A stretch of 64,000 nt of DNA from Harmonia axyridis (GCF_914767665.1 NC_059502.1:4464001-4528000); one strand, 5' to 3'; counted from the stretch's first letter, positions 23,084 through 32,895 are shown. Notes: a model not told the origin generated them from the sequence alone. Translations and numbers: made by a program.

Positions 23084-23300
23084 CACTCAGTGGTCTAGAG
23101 GCTAAGACTGTGTTCTCACTCACCGAGATGCAACAAGGTCCCGGGTTCGAGTCCCGGCGGCTCCCGATAATAATAAATTCCCCAAGCGTCTGTGACACGG
23201 CACACACAATTATACCAAAGTCACACTGATGAGTCCGGTGTGTGTGCCAGGGACGAAACGCATAAGTAGGTATACGTGAAATCCTACAAGTTTAAGGACA
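23084..23300 (+). mobile_element. tRNA-derived SINE carrying a hammerhead ribozyme
   Basis: The head has an A box (TGGTCTAGAGG, 23091-23101) and a B box (GGTTCGAGTCC, about 23144-23154). The B box sits in a perfect 5-bp T-arm (CCGGG with CCCGG), typical of an RNA polymerase III promoter from a tRNA. The body downstream contains a complete type I hammerhead (23186-23261). No clear target duplication was found, so the outer limits are approximate. It was probably mobilised by a non-LTR retrotransposon (family knowledge, not shown here). Confidence 0.8.
23186..23261 (+). ncRNA. Type I hammerhead self-cleaving ribozyme
   Basis: The core is complete: CTGATGA at 23226-23232, GAA at 23255-23257, then A at 23258 opposite T at 23189, and the cleavage-site C at 23190. 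Stem I is TGTGAC (23191-23196) with GTCACA (23220-23225), 6 perfect pairs. Stem II is GTCC (23233-23236) with GGAC (23251-23254), plus GG and CC inside. Stem III is GCGT (23186-23189) with ACGC (23258-23261), 4 pairs and open-ended, which makes it type I. Cleavage is predicted after 23190. A 4-bp stem III is weak alone; in known repeat-borne hammerheads such short stems favour dimeric action. Loop I GGCACACACA (23199-23208) is the exact complement of loop II TGTGTGTGCC (23239-23248). Confidence 0.9.
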
Positions 23301-23469
23301 CTTCCCTCAAAGAGAAGCGCATCTCCTTGAAGGATCTGTCCTTGAACTATTCCTTTGATTTGAATTTCCTTTTTAAACATAAAATCTGTGTTACTATAGG
23401 CTCATTGAACGCCGCTTAGCACATCTGTACTGAATTTTGGGATTAGATCGTTTGTACCTGCTTAGTTAT

Positions 23470-23600
23470 TAGAGATGTAGGCAGAATAGTGGTTAGAGTG
23501 AACAGATGCAATCAAGATGACTAGGGTTCAAACCCAGATACCCTCAATATGAACTCTCCTAGTTTCGCAATCGGTTCTTCTCAGACCCTAACAATCGGAT
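23470..23600 (+). mobile_element. Second tRNA-derived SINE head
   Basis: TAGTGGTTAGAGTG (A-box-like, about 23487-23500) and GGGTTCAAACCC (B box, about 23526-23537) are spaced as in a tRNA. It lies about 220 bp downstream of the ribozyme. No hammerhead core follows. It could also be a decayed tRNA pseudogene. Confidence 0.6.
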
Positions 23601-24164
23601 AATAGAAACAACCAAAATAATTATCTAAGAAATACGTTAACCATTACTGAATTGAAATATTATTTTTATTCAGCATGGATACAGATTACATATAAATAAG
23701 GTTCATTAATTATTACTCAATGATATATTAACCTCAACTATATTTATTTCCTTCAAATGGATATTTCTTCAGCATTATTAATATAAGTTATACGTAAATG
23801 AATGAAGTGTAATAATAAATGATGATTATTGGTGGGATTTCAAATAAATTATTTATTTCCATTAAACTTATATTTGTTCGTCCATATATCCAATAAATGA
23901 TTTATTAACTATAATGCATTTTCGATAATATCAAATAAACACTTCTCTCAGTGCAGTGCTTTGAAGCTCCCAAACAGTGATCCAACCTCCAAACACAAAC
24001 AATAACAATAATTTATTCGGTCTGAAAGTTACAATCAAATTAAATGTAAATTCTAGAAATCTGTACATCCTAAGCTGAAGCTTGTGTGTTGCACAGAGTT
24101 TCACAATTACCGAACACATCAACTGTAAAAAATAACTCAACCACCATATCACTCATCTCATAAA
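23601..24164. other. Very AT-rich stretch, no gene
   Basis: It is rich in TTATTAAT-type words. No ORF or repeat family was recognised. Confidence 0.4.
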
Positions 24165-24239
24165 TACTCACTGTCACACTCGATCCAGGAAGGAGAGAAC
24201 GATAAACGAATATAAAAAACCTACGCATCCTATTTAAAC

Positions 24240-24385
24240 ACTTTCAAAAATTCTTCATAATTCTGCCCGATATATTCCGCCAATTTATGTCTGTTGTATT
24301 TCTTTTTTAAATCAACATTTTTCAGAGCAGGAGGCAAAACATTGAAAAACGTTGGTCCCAAATATTCCAAACAACGCTGTAAATG
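24240..24385 (-). pseudogene. Non-LTR retrotransposon ORF end (reverse transcriptase protein C-terminus)
   Basis: The minus strand reads FGPTFFNVLPPALKNV, then KKKYNRHKLAEYIGQNYEEFLKVFK and a stop at about 24240. This resembles the C-terminal end of many insect non-LTR polyproteins (a LYN.LP..L....FK...K.YI-type pattern). Only this end is present. Confidence 0.45.
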
Positions 24386-25500
24386 ACTTTTGCGAAGAAG
24401 GAAACGTCGAAATCGTCTTTCCCGCTCGTGCGGTGTGTGGCCCCCTTTAGGCGAGGCGTCGTGATTTTTACACGCTCCCGGCAGACTTCGGGGCGCCTGC
24501 CTATCGCGTCCATCCCGCCGCCAATTCGCCGCGATTTTTCACACAGGTTAGCGACGAGGCCGTCCAAGCCTCGGCAACCCGATTTTACGGAACAGCACGC
24601 AAGCATAATATGTACTCTTTCGGGAAAGCCCGAGGCGCTTTTCCGCCTTCACCCTCGGATTTTCCGCCCGAAATTATCTCAACTTTGATCCTTGACGCCC
24701 GATTTCACGTCGAATGGAGCCGAATCGCTCGCAGGATCTGAATGGAAGTGTTTTTTTTTTGTAGGGTGGTGTTGGGAATTTTCGAAGGGGTTTTTGTAAA
24801 CGGGGTGGGTGGTTTTTGGGAAGACTGTTTGATACGTCGTTTCCTAGTGGTATTTTTGATGGGAAGTTATACGTGCCTAAAAATCTATTATCTTTTATTT
24901 CACAGCCTGAGTGAAAAGTAGCAAATACTTTTTTATTAGAGGCTTTTGACATGTGGGTGTTAGCCATGGCGCAACCTATTAAAGCCAAATTTCTTACCTT
25001 TTCTGAGCTGGATAAACAACTAGGAAATTAATTCAATGTCCATTGAATCATCTATTTATCAAAATTCCTTTTTTTTAGATTCAATATCCTGAAAAGACTA
25101 GAAACTATGCTGAAATTCTGACTACCTCAAGTTCGAGCTGCATCGAGATAATGTTAATTAATTTAACAACAAAGCAAGACCTGAATAAAAAATGAATAAA
25201 ACGATAACAACCAAGCATATTTCAACAAAATGAAAAAAAAATTGGTGCCGGAAATACAAAAACTGGTTTAAATATGGTGATTTCAACAACTTCACCAGAT
25301 TTTTTCTTATCAGCTCGAGTTTTTGAGATACAGGTTAGTTTATGTTAGTTGGGATACTAGCCAAAAATAAAGAAATAACGATATTTTCAACAGACTAATT
25401 GGAAAATTCCAACTTAAAGTTAAATTCTAATTAGGCAGAATAATATCTTGAAACTATACCTGAATCAAGAAAAATAACCTGCTAACAATATAAAAAACAA
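24386..25500. other. GC-rich island (24400-24740) then AT-rich spacer
   Basis: The first 350 bp are CpG-rich and open on both strands (101 and 94 codons), which composition alone can explain. The segment 24890-24990 resembles 26560-26625 (ATGGCGCAACCTAT), marking a dispersed repeat. No gene was recognised. Confidence 0.35.
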
Positions 25501-25504
25501 TCTG

Positions 25505-26385
25505 GGGTAGGACTTCCCATTTCAACGTTTCCAAGTATGTCTTGACCACTTTCGCAACATTGGGACGAGCATTGTCATGCTGTAAAATCACTTTATCATG
25601 TCTCTCGTTGTATTGCGGCCATTTGTCTTTCAATGCTCGGCTCTAACGCATTAATTGAATTCGATAACGATCGCCTGTGATTGTTTCAGTTGGTTTTAGC
25701 AACTCATGATATACTAAGTCGAGCTGGTCCTACCAAATACTGAGCATGTCCTTGAAACCGTGAATATTCGGTTTGGCCATCAACGTGGAAGCAAAGCCGG
25801 GATATCCCCATGATTTTCTGTACTTGAGATTACCGTAATGAACCCATTTTTCGTCTCCAGTCACAATGTGATGCAGAAATCCCTTCCGTCTTTGTCTTGC
25901 AAGCAGCAGTTCACAAACAAACAAACGCCTTTCAACATCTCTCGGCTTCAACTGGTATGGCACCCAATTTCCTTGTTTCTGAATTCTTCCCATGACTTTC
26001 AGGCGTTTGAAAATGGCTTGTTGCGTCATCCCAATGATCCTGCCAATTCTTGTTGTGTTTGACTCGAGTCTTGATCAAGTAATGCCTCCAATTCTGCATC
26101 TTCGAAATCCTTCTCTCTTCCACCGCCATGCTGGTCTTCGAAGTCACCATTCTTGAAGCATGAAATCACTCTCGGCACGTGCTTTCACTAAAAGCGGCCT
26201 CACCATAAGTGTTTGAGAGCATTCGATGAGCCTCAGCCTCAAATTTCTTCATATTAAAGCAGAAAATTTAAACCTGCAGGAAATGACGAGAATTTGGCTC
26301 GTAAGTTAAGATGTTTAATCGAGAATAACTTTACGATGCTGACACAAATCGATTAATATTTCGATGGCGTTATTTTTACAAATAC
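25505..26385 (-). mobile_element. Mariner family C (cecropia-like), 3'-truncated
   Basis: On the minus strand the order is EAHRMLSNTYGEAAF, a broken first helix-turn-helix (TGG to TGA before FHASR), EALLDQDSSQTQ, TQQAIFKRLKVMGRIQKQGNW. Next is a long open part (25730-26029) with FLHHIVTGDEKWVHYGN (first Asp), then SWGYPG, ITGDRY and LQHDNARPNV (second Asp). It ends at 25505 just after LEVEMGSP, so the third Asp and the 3' terminal repeat are missing. Confidence 0.85.
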
Positions 26386-27061
26386 TTCATTGTATGACAT
26401 CTCCGATCTATTTATTTCGACTACCACTTACTGCTATAGCCATCTATTGCAAATAAGTTGAACACCTAATAGTAAGGCTCGGGAGTGAAATGTCAACCTA
26501 CATCACCTACATTAAACAACCTAGCTTTGTTGGATATAAGTTCATTTCAATATCTCTAACACTTCCTCTTTCAGAGCGTTTGGAAATGTGGGAGTTATCA
26601 ATGGCGCAACCTATAAACAGGGCCGCCTCCAGGAGCGGCAAACTGGACATTTTTCCGGGGCGTCAAATTGTAGGGGCGCAAAGTCTAATGGCATACTTTT
26701 TGGCATGAAATGTTTTCTCAGTGAAAATACCATTCTTAGTAGTAAAATAATAAAATTGCCAAGAGCCATTCTTTTAAAATCAAATAGGCGCTCTCAACTA
26801 TAGTTATGAACATACAGGTAGGTACTAAAATCCACCTTTAAGATTATTTTTTTTACTATAGAGAGCTGTACTTTTAAACAATTCAGGACGTTTTTTAATG
26901 GAATCGACAAACGTCCCTAGATATTTTTGACAAGGTGATTTTAAGTTGAAAAATACGTTTTCATATGGAATTGAAAAGTTGCCTGAGAAGAATAACAGAG
27001 GCTTTTTCAAAGAAAATCTAGATAAAAAAAGCAAAGCGAGGCGGCGAAATTTTATTTTGCC
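26386..27061. other. No gene recognised
   Basis: Short ORFs only. Scattered GGGGCGTCAAATTGTAGGGG words near 26655-26678 anticipate the 18-bp tandem array at 27062. Confidence 0.4.
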
Positions 27062-27169
27062 GGGGCGCTAAAATGTCTAGGGGCGCCAAAATGTCTAGGG
27101 GTGCCAAAATGTCTAGGGGCGCCAAAATGTTTAGGGGCGTCAAAATGTCTAGGGGCGCCAAAATGTCCA
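27062..27169. repeat. Tandem repeat, six units of 18 bp
   Basis: The unit is GGGGCGCCAAAATGTCTA, with one or two changes per unit. The first unit has CT for CC, the third has GGGGTG, the fourth TTTA, the fifth CGTC and the last TCCA. The length is a multiple of three, but no surrounding ORF is convincing. Confidence 0.95.
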
Positions 27170-28150
27170 GTCCTGTCCATAAATGCCAAATATCTCTCTT
27201 TTTCTAGCCAGGGAAACGCAAAATATCCACCACAGCCTCCAACTTAACCCAACCACAAAATCCCAACCTCTCCCAAACCTCAACCACCAGTACGTCGGAT
27301 ATCTCCATCTCGGAATTTCCCAACTACGTCCATCCCGCGGCCTCGAAGAACGCTCCTTCGGCACGGATCCCCAATTTACCGTCTCCAATTAGCCCCCGGC
27401 GGCGGCCACGATCAATATATCGAGGCCTATCTCAGCCACCAGAAGCCGGTCGGCATGCTGGGGCATAAAAACCGCACCTTCTTGAGGGGTAACGGTAACG
27501 AGGACGCCGGTAAAGGGTGTAATGTTGCGGAAAATCGGGGGAAATTCAGCGAGGAAGCGAAAGAATGTTTCGCTGCCGCTGAAAGAGAGGTATGGCGGGT
27601 CGTATGTATGCCTGCCAGTTTTCCTGGATGTTAGGTGGAGTGTGAAAGCCTTGGGGATGATGGGAAGTGAGGATACAGTCGATGGGTGTCTGTCAGACTG
27701 ATGACAGGTGGAGGTGGAGATCTCTAAGATGAAGAGAAGTTGGTTTAGCATCAAGTTCTTTACATATAGAGGCTCATCCGTTTTTTGGTTTCGAATGTAA
27801 ACGTGAATAAAATTCACTCCCATTTATTTATTTACTGGTATCATGCCTAACAATTCATATTTGTTTGCACTCAGGAATTCCACTAAAGGAAACTATCCAA
27901 ACGCAGTAAAAGGTGAAAACCAGTTAACAACGAGTCCAAACTGCTCTTCAATCATCATCAAAATTCAAAAACTTATCAATACTATAAAAATTCAATTCCT
28001 GAATATTCGAAGGATATAGATCAGAATTTTATTTCAATACAATGCTTGGACCTATCCAGTATTTGTGGAATACAACATCATTCAAATTTTCTCTTACGGG
28101 ACTCGATCTTTGTGTTTTCCAATTTCAGGTCACAAAAAAAATGATCATTA
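27170..28150. other. GC-rich island, open on both strands
   Basis: The stretch 27280-27600 is GC-rich and repeat-free. It contains splice-like sites on both strands and may hold a host exon (see next entry). From 27820 to 28150 it is AT-rich and empty. Confidence 0.35.
27385..27583 (-). CDS. Possible exon, strand not settled
   Basis: On the minus strand a good acceptor (ATACCTCTCTTTCAG, ending at about 27584) opens a frame GSETFFRFLAEFPPIFRN...DILIVAAAGG, with a stop near 27390. On the plus strand, from an acceptor-like CCGTCTCCAATTAG near 27390, another frame reads PGGGHDQYIEAYLSHQKPVG with C/G-ending codons up to a GTAACG donor-like site. Both cannot be real. The plus reading has the better codon pattern; the minus has the better acceptor. 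No domain was recognised. Confidence 0.25.
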
Positions 28151-28154
28151 GACT

Positions 28155-28387
28155 ATAGCAATGAAAATTGACGGTTTGAGTGACACCTTCCAAAGAAGTA
28201 TAGGCCAATCACTTCATTAGACCAAATTGCACAACATATTATAGTAGATTTTTGTGTATGTAACTATCAGCAGTTACATGAGGATTTTCATGACCCTATT
28301 TGCAACAATTTGGCGAAGTGGCGAAGGAATGCAGTAACAAAAAGCTTACATATAACCCAACCGATTCTCTTAAGAGCGATTATCCCC
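28155..28387 (-). pseudogene. Family D transposase scrap
   Basis: The complement of 28200-28300 reads ENPHVTA, a piece of the S-ENPHITAERPLHPQ block that follows the first catalytic Asp in rosa-like transposases. Compare the same block at 61580-61660. It is very short and decayed, and family A fragment A10 abuts it. Confidence 0.4.
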
Positions 28388-28922
28388 ACTGACTGTTTAG
28401 TGCGCTTTATGGGCTGGTGGAATCATTGGTCAGTACTTCTTCAAAAACGATGATGGCCAGAACGTTACAGTCAATGGTGATCGGTATAGATCCATGATTA
28501 TTAACTTTTTCATTCCTGAATTGAACAACCATGATGTCCAGGAGCTGTGGTTCCAACAAGACGGCGCAACATGTCACACAGCTCGTGCCACAATCGATTT
28601 ATTGAAAGACACGTTTGGTGACCGCCTAATTCCACGTTTTGGACCTGTGAATTGGCCTCCAATATCTTGTGATTCAACACCGCTAGACTACTTTCTGTGG
28701 AGCTATGTTAAGTCATTGGTCTATGCGGATAAGACACAAACCCTTGACCATTTGGAAGACAACATTCGCCGTGTTATTGCCGATATACGGCCACTTATGT
28801 TGGAAAAAGTCATCGAAAATTGGACGTCCAGATTATCTTGCGGATAAATAAAATTCATGTCAATCGAATAATCCATCGTTTTTTTTGCAATTTAAAGTTC
28901 TATAGCTCTGAAGAACACCATT
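28388..28922 (+). mobile_element. Family A transposon, 5'-truncated copy A10
   Basis: It begins in the TVWCALWAGG region and ends with the normal right terminal repeat and TA (28923-28924). An internal deletion near 28832 removes the end of the gene (from WTSRLDY to the stop). The ORF at 28494-28847 is the remaining catalytic part, including FQQDGATCHTA. Confidence 0.9.
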
Positions 28923-28924
28923 TA

Positions 28925-29525
28925 TATATCATAACTTTCTAAAAATAACCGAACATTTCGATCTCACCAAAAATTACCATTTCAGTGTTCTGACGCTTCT
29001 TCGCCAAACTCCCATCATACATATACAATAAATAAAAAAGAAAACCAACATAGACGAAAAGCTGACACAACACCGTTCGGGGAACGGGCCCCGTCAGCGC
29101 AATCAGACTGTGCAAATATGTGAAGTGGAGTGAAAGAAACCAGTCGATTTAATTTAATTCAAGAGATAATTCAACACCTCGTTATGTGCGACTGGCGTGG
29201 GCAGCTAGTACAAGATGCTCGAAGGAATTACATTGCATTAAGTCATAATGAAACTTTTGTCCAATCCGTTCTGATCTCTTGGATGCCACGAGCTCGTTGA
29301 CACCGACGATATTGTTGTCTGTACGCGAGTCTGGCTTTTATCTGTATTGCGGGCATGTATCCCGGAGATCAACATCTTTTGTGAATTCATTCCGAGGGGG
29401 TTATGATTGAAATTGAGGTTGGCAGAACTGTTTTTGTATGGGTGACTGAAATCCGAGCTGGAAAACCTTTGGTAGATTTACCTAATCTAACGCTAAATTG
29501 ATTTTGTCTATTTCAGTATCGTAAT
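28925..29525. other. Unique stretch, GC-richer at 29060-29380
   Basis: It contains CCGTTCGGGGAACGGGCCCC, a short GC palindrome near 29070-29090, and no ORF of note. It could be conserved non-coding DNA (inference). Confidence 0.35.
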
Positions 29526-29790
29526 GAGTTCATTACAGTTCAAACAGTGCTGTAATGAACTCTTTACAGCATTGTTTCGGTAAGTAATTACACAAGTGCA
29601 AAATTAACGATAATTTTGCATGACAGCGTGTTGTCATAAAAGAGCCCGACACCGAAGGTGGAGTAAGTGCACAAGTGCATCAAAATTACCGATAATTTTG
29701 CATGACAGCGTGTTGTCATAAAAACTGCATGAGTTCATTTTCATTTTTGGAGAAAGAGCCCGACACCGAAGGTGGAGGGCTCTTTTATAA
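29526..29790. repeat. Structured repeat: palindrome, two direct units and hairpin
   Basis: GAGTTCATTACAG (29526-29538) and its complement (29550-29562) form a 13-bp hairpin. Next come two direct copies of a unit (from about 29591 and 29670). Each has CACAAGTGC..ATAATTTTGCATGACAGCG, TGTTGTCATAAAA and, later, GAGCCCGACACCGAAGGTGG. The second copy ends in a hairpin: AAAGAGCCC (29753-29761) with GGGCTCTTT (29777-29785) and inner CACC/GGTG, with GA opposite GA between the two stems. It is probably a non-autonomous mobile element of unknown class. Confidence 0.75.
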
Positions 29791-29971
29791 ACTTTTACAA
29801 TTATAAAAGAAAAACACGAGATAAGACTTTATCTTCTCAAAATTAACCGAGGAATTTCTCATTTTCGTTGGTACCCCCAATTTAGTAACACCCTGTATAA
29901 CTGTACATATGCATTAAAGAACGAGCGCTCAAAAGCTTCTGACGCCAAGTCAGTTCCCAATAACGAAATTA

Positions 29972-30412
29972 TTAAAAAAAAAAGCTTTGTGTTTTCGAAT
30001 TGTCTTTCAGACAAAATCCAACGAGCAATTTCGCCAGATGGATCCAGTAATAAACCTTTGTGTAAACTTTACAGTGTTTTTCAGCCGCCTTCGCGAATCT
30101 TTTGGCAATCAACAACCCGTTATTCTTTCGACCGGAGATCGAACGGCCAGACAAGAACAGACCTTTCGTTGGTGTTTCGCCGGACACACCACACAAACAT
30201 AAAGCCATATCTGCAAAAAGACGAGATCTGGCAATAAAGACTCTCCTCCTGATAGCATCGGCCAGAGTGGGATCATATCCGCCAAATTCTGGGGGATTTA
30301 TGGGAGCCATAAAACCGTCCTCCCGAATACAATGAAACTCTGTGCGGCAAGTATGTTCAGCTTCGGCAGTTTCGTAAATATCGCAACAATAAGCCGTCAC
30401 TTCATAAGTCAG
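29972..30412 (-). CDS. Possible host exon, Cys-containing, unknown
   Basis: The minus-strand frame is open from about 30412 to 29972 with balanced codons. It begins PQLTYEVTAYCCDIYETAEAEHTC, with PEFGGYDPTLADAIRRRVFIA further on. Five cysteines lie in the first 35 residues. CCCCAG at about 30413 could serve as acceptor, but its pyrimidine tract is poor. The C-terminal half (after about 30150) looks less protein-like, so a donor may lie inside. No family was recognised. Confidence 0.3.
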   Translation of the reverse strand: MTYEVTAYCCDIYETAEAEHTCRTEFHCIREDGFMAPINPPEFGGYDPTLADAIRRRVFIARSRLFADMALCLCGVSGETPTKGLFLSGRSISGRKNNGLLIAKRFAKAAEKHCKVYTKVYYWIHLAKLLVGFCLKDNSKTQSFFF

Positions 30413-30728
30413 CTGGGGACTTTTGCGCCTTCAATGGGGACCCGGACTGCAGTTGCCTAGGTCGTTCCGTTGGAGAGTCTAGTGAATTTTTCAGTTTTCA
30501 TTTGAATCCCGACGCATAGGTGACACTTATGGAAGTGCAGGTAGAATCAGGAATTGAATTGTTTGTCCTCTGGGGCGTGATTGTTGTTGATATCGTGAAA
30601 ATTGTCTTCAATTCAATTTGTTTATTATACTATTTTAATTTTAGTCAATAAGTTCCGGGCCCAACCAGCAAAAATACATTTTTTCTTGAAAATTCGACTT
30701 TATTCGTTATGATAGTCACTTTCAATGC
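30413..30728. other. No gene recognised
   Basis: A short unique stretch, GC-richer near 30430-30480, then AT-rich. Confidence 0.4.
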
Positions 30729-30730
30729 TA

Positions 30731-31650
30731 AAGGGTGTTTTTTTTAGAGCTATAGAACTTAAAAGTGCAATAAAACAACGATGGATTATTCGATTGACAT
30801 GAATTTTATTTATCCGCAAGATAATCTTGTGGCATTACATATTAAATATGATTTCTGGCATATGACCGCCACGGCTGGCTCGGATGTAGTCCAATCTGGA
30901 CGTCCAATTTTCGATGACTTTTTCCAACATTTGTGGCCGTATATCGGCAATAACACGGCGAATGTTGTCTTCCAAATGGTCAAGGGTTTGTGGCTTATTC
31001 GGATAGATCAATGACTTTACATAGCCCCACAGAAAGTAGTCTAGCGGTGTTAAATCACAAGATCTTGGAGGACAATTCACAGGTCCAAAACGTGAAATTA
31101 GGCGGTCACCAAACGTGTCTTTCAATAAATCGATTGTGGCACGAGCTGTGTGACATATTGCGCCGTTTTGTTGGAACCACAGCTCCTGGACATCATGGTT
31201 GTTCAATTCAGGAATGAAAAAGTTAGTAATCATGGCTCTATACCGGTCACCTTTGACTGTAACGTACTGGCCATCATCGTTTTTAAAGAAGTACGGACCA
31301 ATGATTCCACCAGCCCATAAAGCCCACCAAACAGTCAGTTTTTCTGGATGTAACAGTGTTTTGACATACACTTGAGGATTAGCTTCACTCCAAATGCGGT
31401 AATTTTGTTTGTTGACGTAGCCATTCAACCAGAAGTGCGCTTCATCGCTAATGGAGGTAGTGCGCGATACGTATTCCGCACAAAACCATTATTTTCGAAA
31501 TAAATTTGCAAGCGTTGATCAGGCGTGAGTCTATTCATGATGAATTGCCAAACCAAACTGAGAATAAATCACTTGACAGCTGTTGAATCGGTTGCCATCT
31601 TGAACAGTAATGCCAACTTAAAGTTATATACCTCGAAAACAAACACCCGT
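30731..31650 (-). mobile_element. Family A transposon, copy A6 (11-bp-deletion subtype)
   Basis: It is 920 bp, with TA at 30729-30730 and 31651-31652. The gene is on the minus strand, and the catalytic frame is open for 197 codons at 30835-31428. It shares with A5 the shortened junction (GCTAATG instead of GCTAAACAAAATAAAATGG). It also lacks about 10 bp (ATTGCACTAT region) in the stub. Confidence 0.95.
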
Positions 31651-31652
31651 TA

Positions 31653-32289
31653 TTAGATTGACATAGACAACATATTAACAGACCTGATAGTTCCTCAGAA
31701 CAGATATTCAACTCCAGTTTTACAGTCTGAATGCTGCTTTATTCCTAAATCTTTGCTAATATCGTATGAATTCAGAATACATGGGGATTCTTTACATCAA
31801 TAACAATCAACTCTTTTACAGGATGGAAAAAAAATACTGCCGTTAGAAATTACCCATTTCGAAAATTTCTCCCTGCGTCGACATCCCACAATAGCTGTCA
31901 CATTCCTCGATTCGTTCGTTTTTTTTGCGCGCCCATTGTTGGCATGTCCCCCATTCATACGTTGACGTCACGTGACAGCGGCAGCGCAGGGAGTTGACGT
32001 TAATATTCGGATCCTATCTCGAATAGGGGATTCCACCCTGATGCGCTAAGGGGATGACAGCGCGCAATATTGACGGGTAGGCTGTGATTGTCAACCAAAT
32101 TTAGGGGTTACGTCCGGTTTTTGAAAGGCTGGTCAATGTGAAACACAGCAGATTTAGCATTTTGTTTAGTTTTTCCTTATAGGATATTTCAAATGGTCAA
32201 GAAGTGTGGTTTGATAAATTTTAATCTAACGAGGATTTCATTCGATTCATAATATTTCGAGATTATAGAAACCAAGATGATTGTGACTA
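31653..32289. other. GC-rich unique stretch (31870-32110)
   Basis: It contains GACGTCACGTGACAGCGGC near 31964, with a CRE/E-box-like core, and no ORF. It could be a regulatory island (inference). Confidence 0.35.
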
Positions 32290-32297
32290 TTCCAGAC

Positions 32298-32887
32298 CTC
32301 AGAGTAATAAACATAGATAGAGGGAGCATACGTCATTTTCAGTAAACGAATTTTGTCCCTAACATGAACTATCAAGTTTGGCATTAAGCGCGCGGAAATG
32401 AAAACATATCAGTGGTAGGATATTTCACTCAATTCGCGAGTTTCTCCACAAAGAACGCATTTCTTATGTCTCATAGTGAATCAAGGTTTCATATCAACTC
32501 AAAATATATTGAAATAAATTCCTAAATATATCAGAAATTCAGAAAACAAACTTCAAGCGCGCCAAACGACGTGAAACAACCGATGACACTAGGAGAGCAA
32601 AAGTTGCCAAACCTTGGATTTCAGCAGGTAGATACAGAAAATAATAAATATTCTGCTTATTATAAATTCGACAATTAGGAAAAATATCGGATTCCAAATA
32701 TTCAAATTTGCATATTTGATCTGGAATCACTCGAATAAATATATTTCATTCAATATAATATACATTCATAACGATATAGTAAAATTGTGAATTTGAAAAT
32801 ATATCACAATCCTACAACGTAATCTAACCATGTTGGAGACATGTAAAAATTGCGTATACTCCCTCAATCTATGTTTATTACTCGATG
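32298..32887 (+). mobile_element. hAT-type MITE family M, copy M3 (complete)
   Basis: It is 590 bp with an exact 8-bp target duplication TTCCAGAC (32290-32297 and 32888-32895). Terminal repeats are CTCAGAGTAATAAACATAG and, complemented, CATCGAGTAATAAACATAG. No coding capacity: the largest ORF, 63 codons on the minus strand, is not conserved. The 8-bp duplication points to hAT transposase mobilisation. Confidence 0.92.
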
Positions 32888-32895
32888 TTCCAGAC

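Noticed and set aside
23091..23166. Functional tRNA gene
   Set aside because: The A and B boxes and T-arm are good, but the acceptor stem does not close with upstream sequence and a SINE-like body follows.
24383..24688. 101-codon ORF in the GC island
   Set aside because: The opposite strand is open over the same stretch. High GC alone explains it.
27040..27180. CRISPR-like array
   Set aside because: Units are contiguous without spacers, and the window is eukaryotic.
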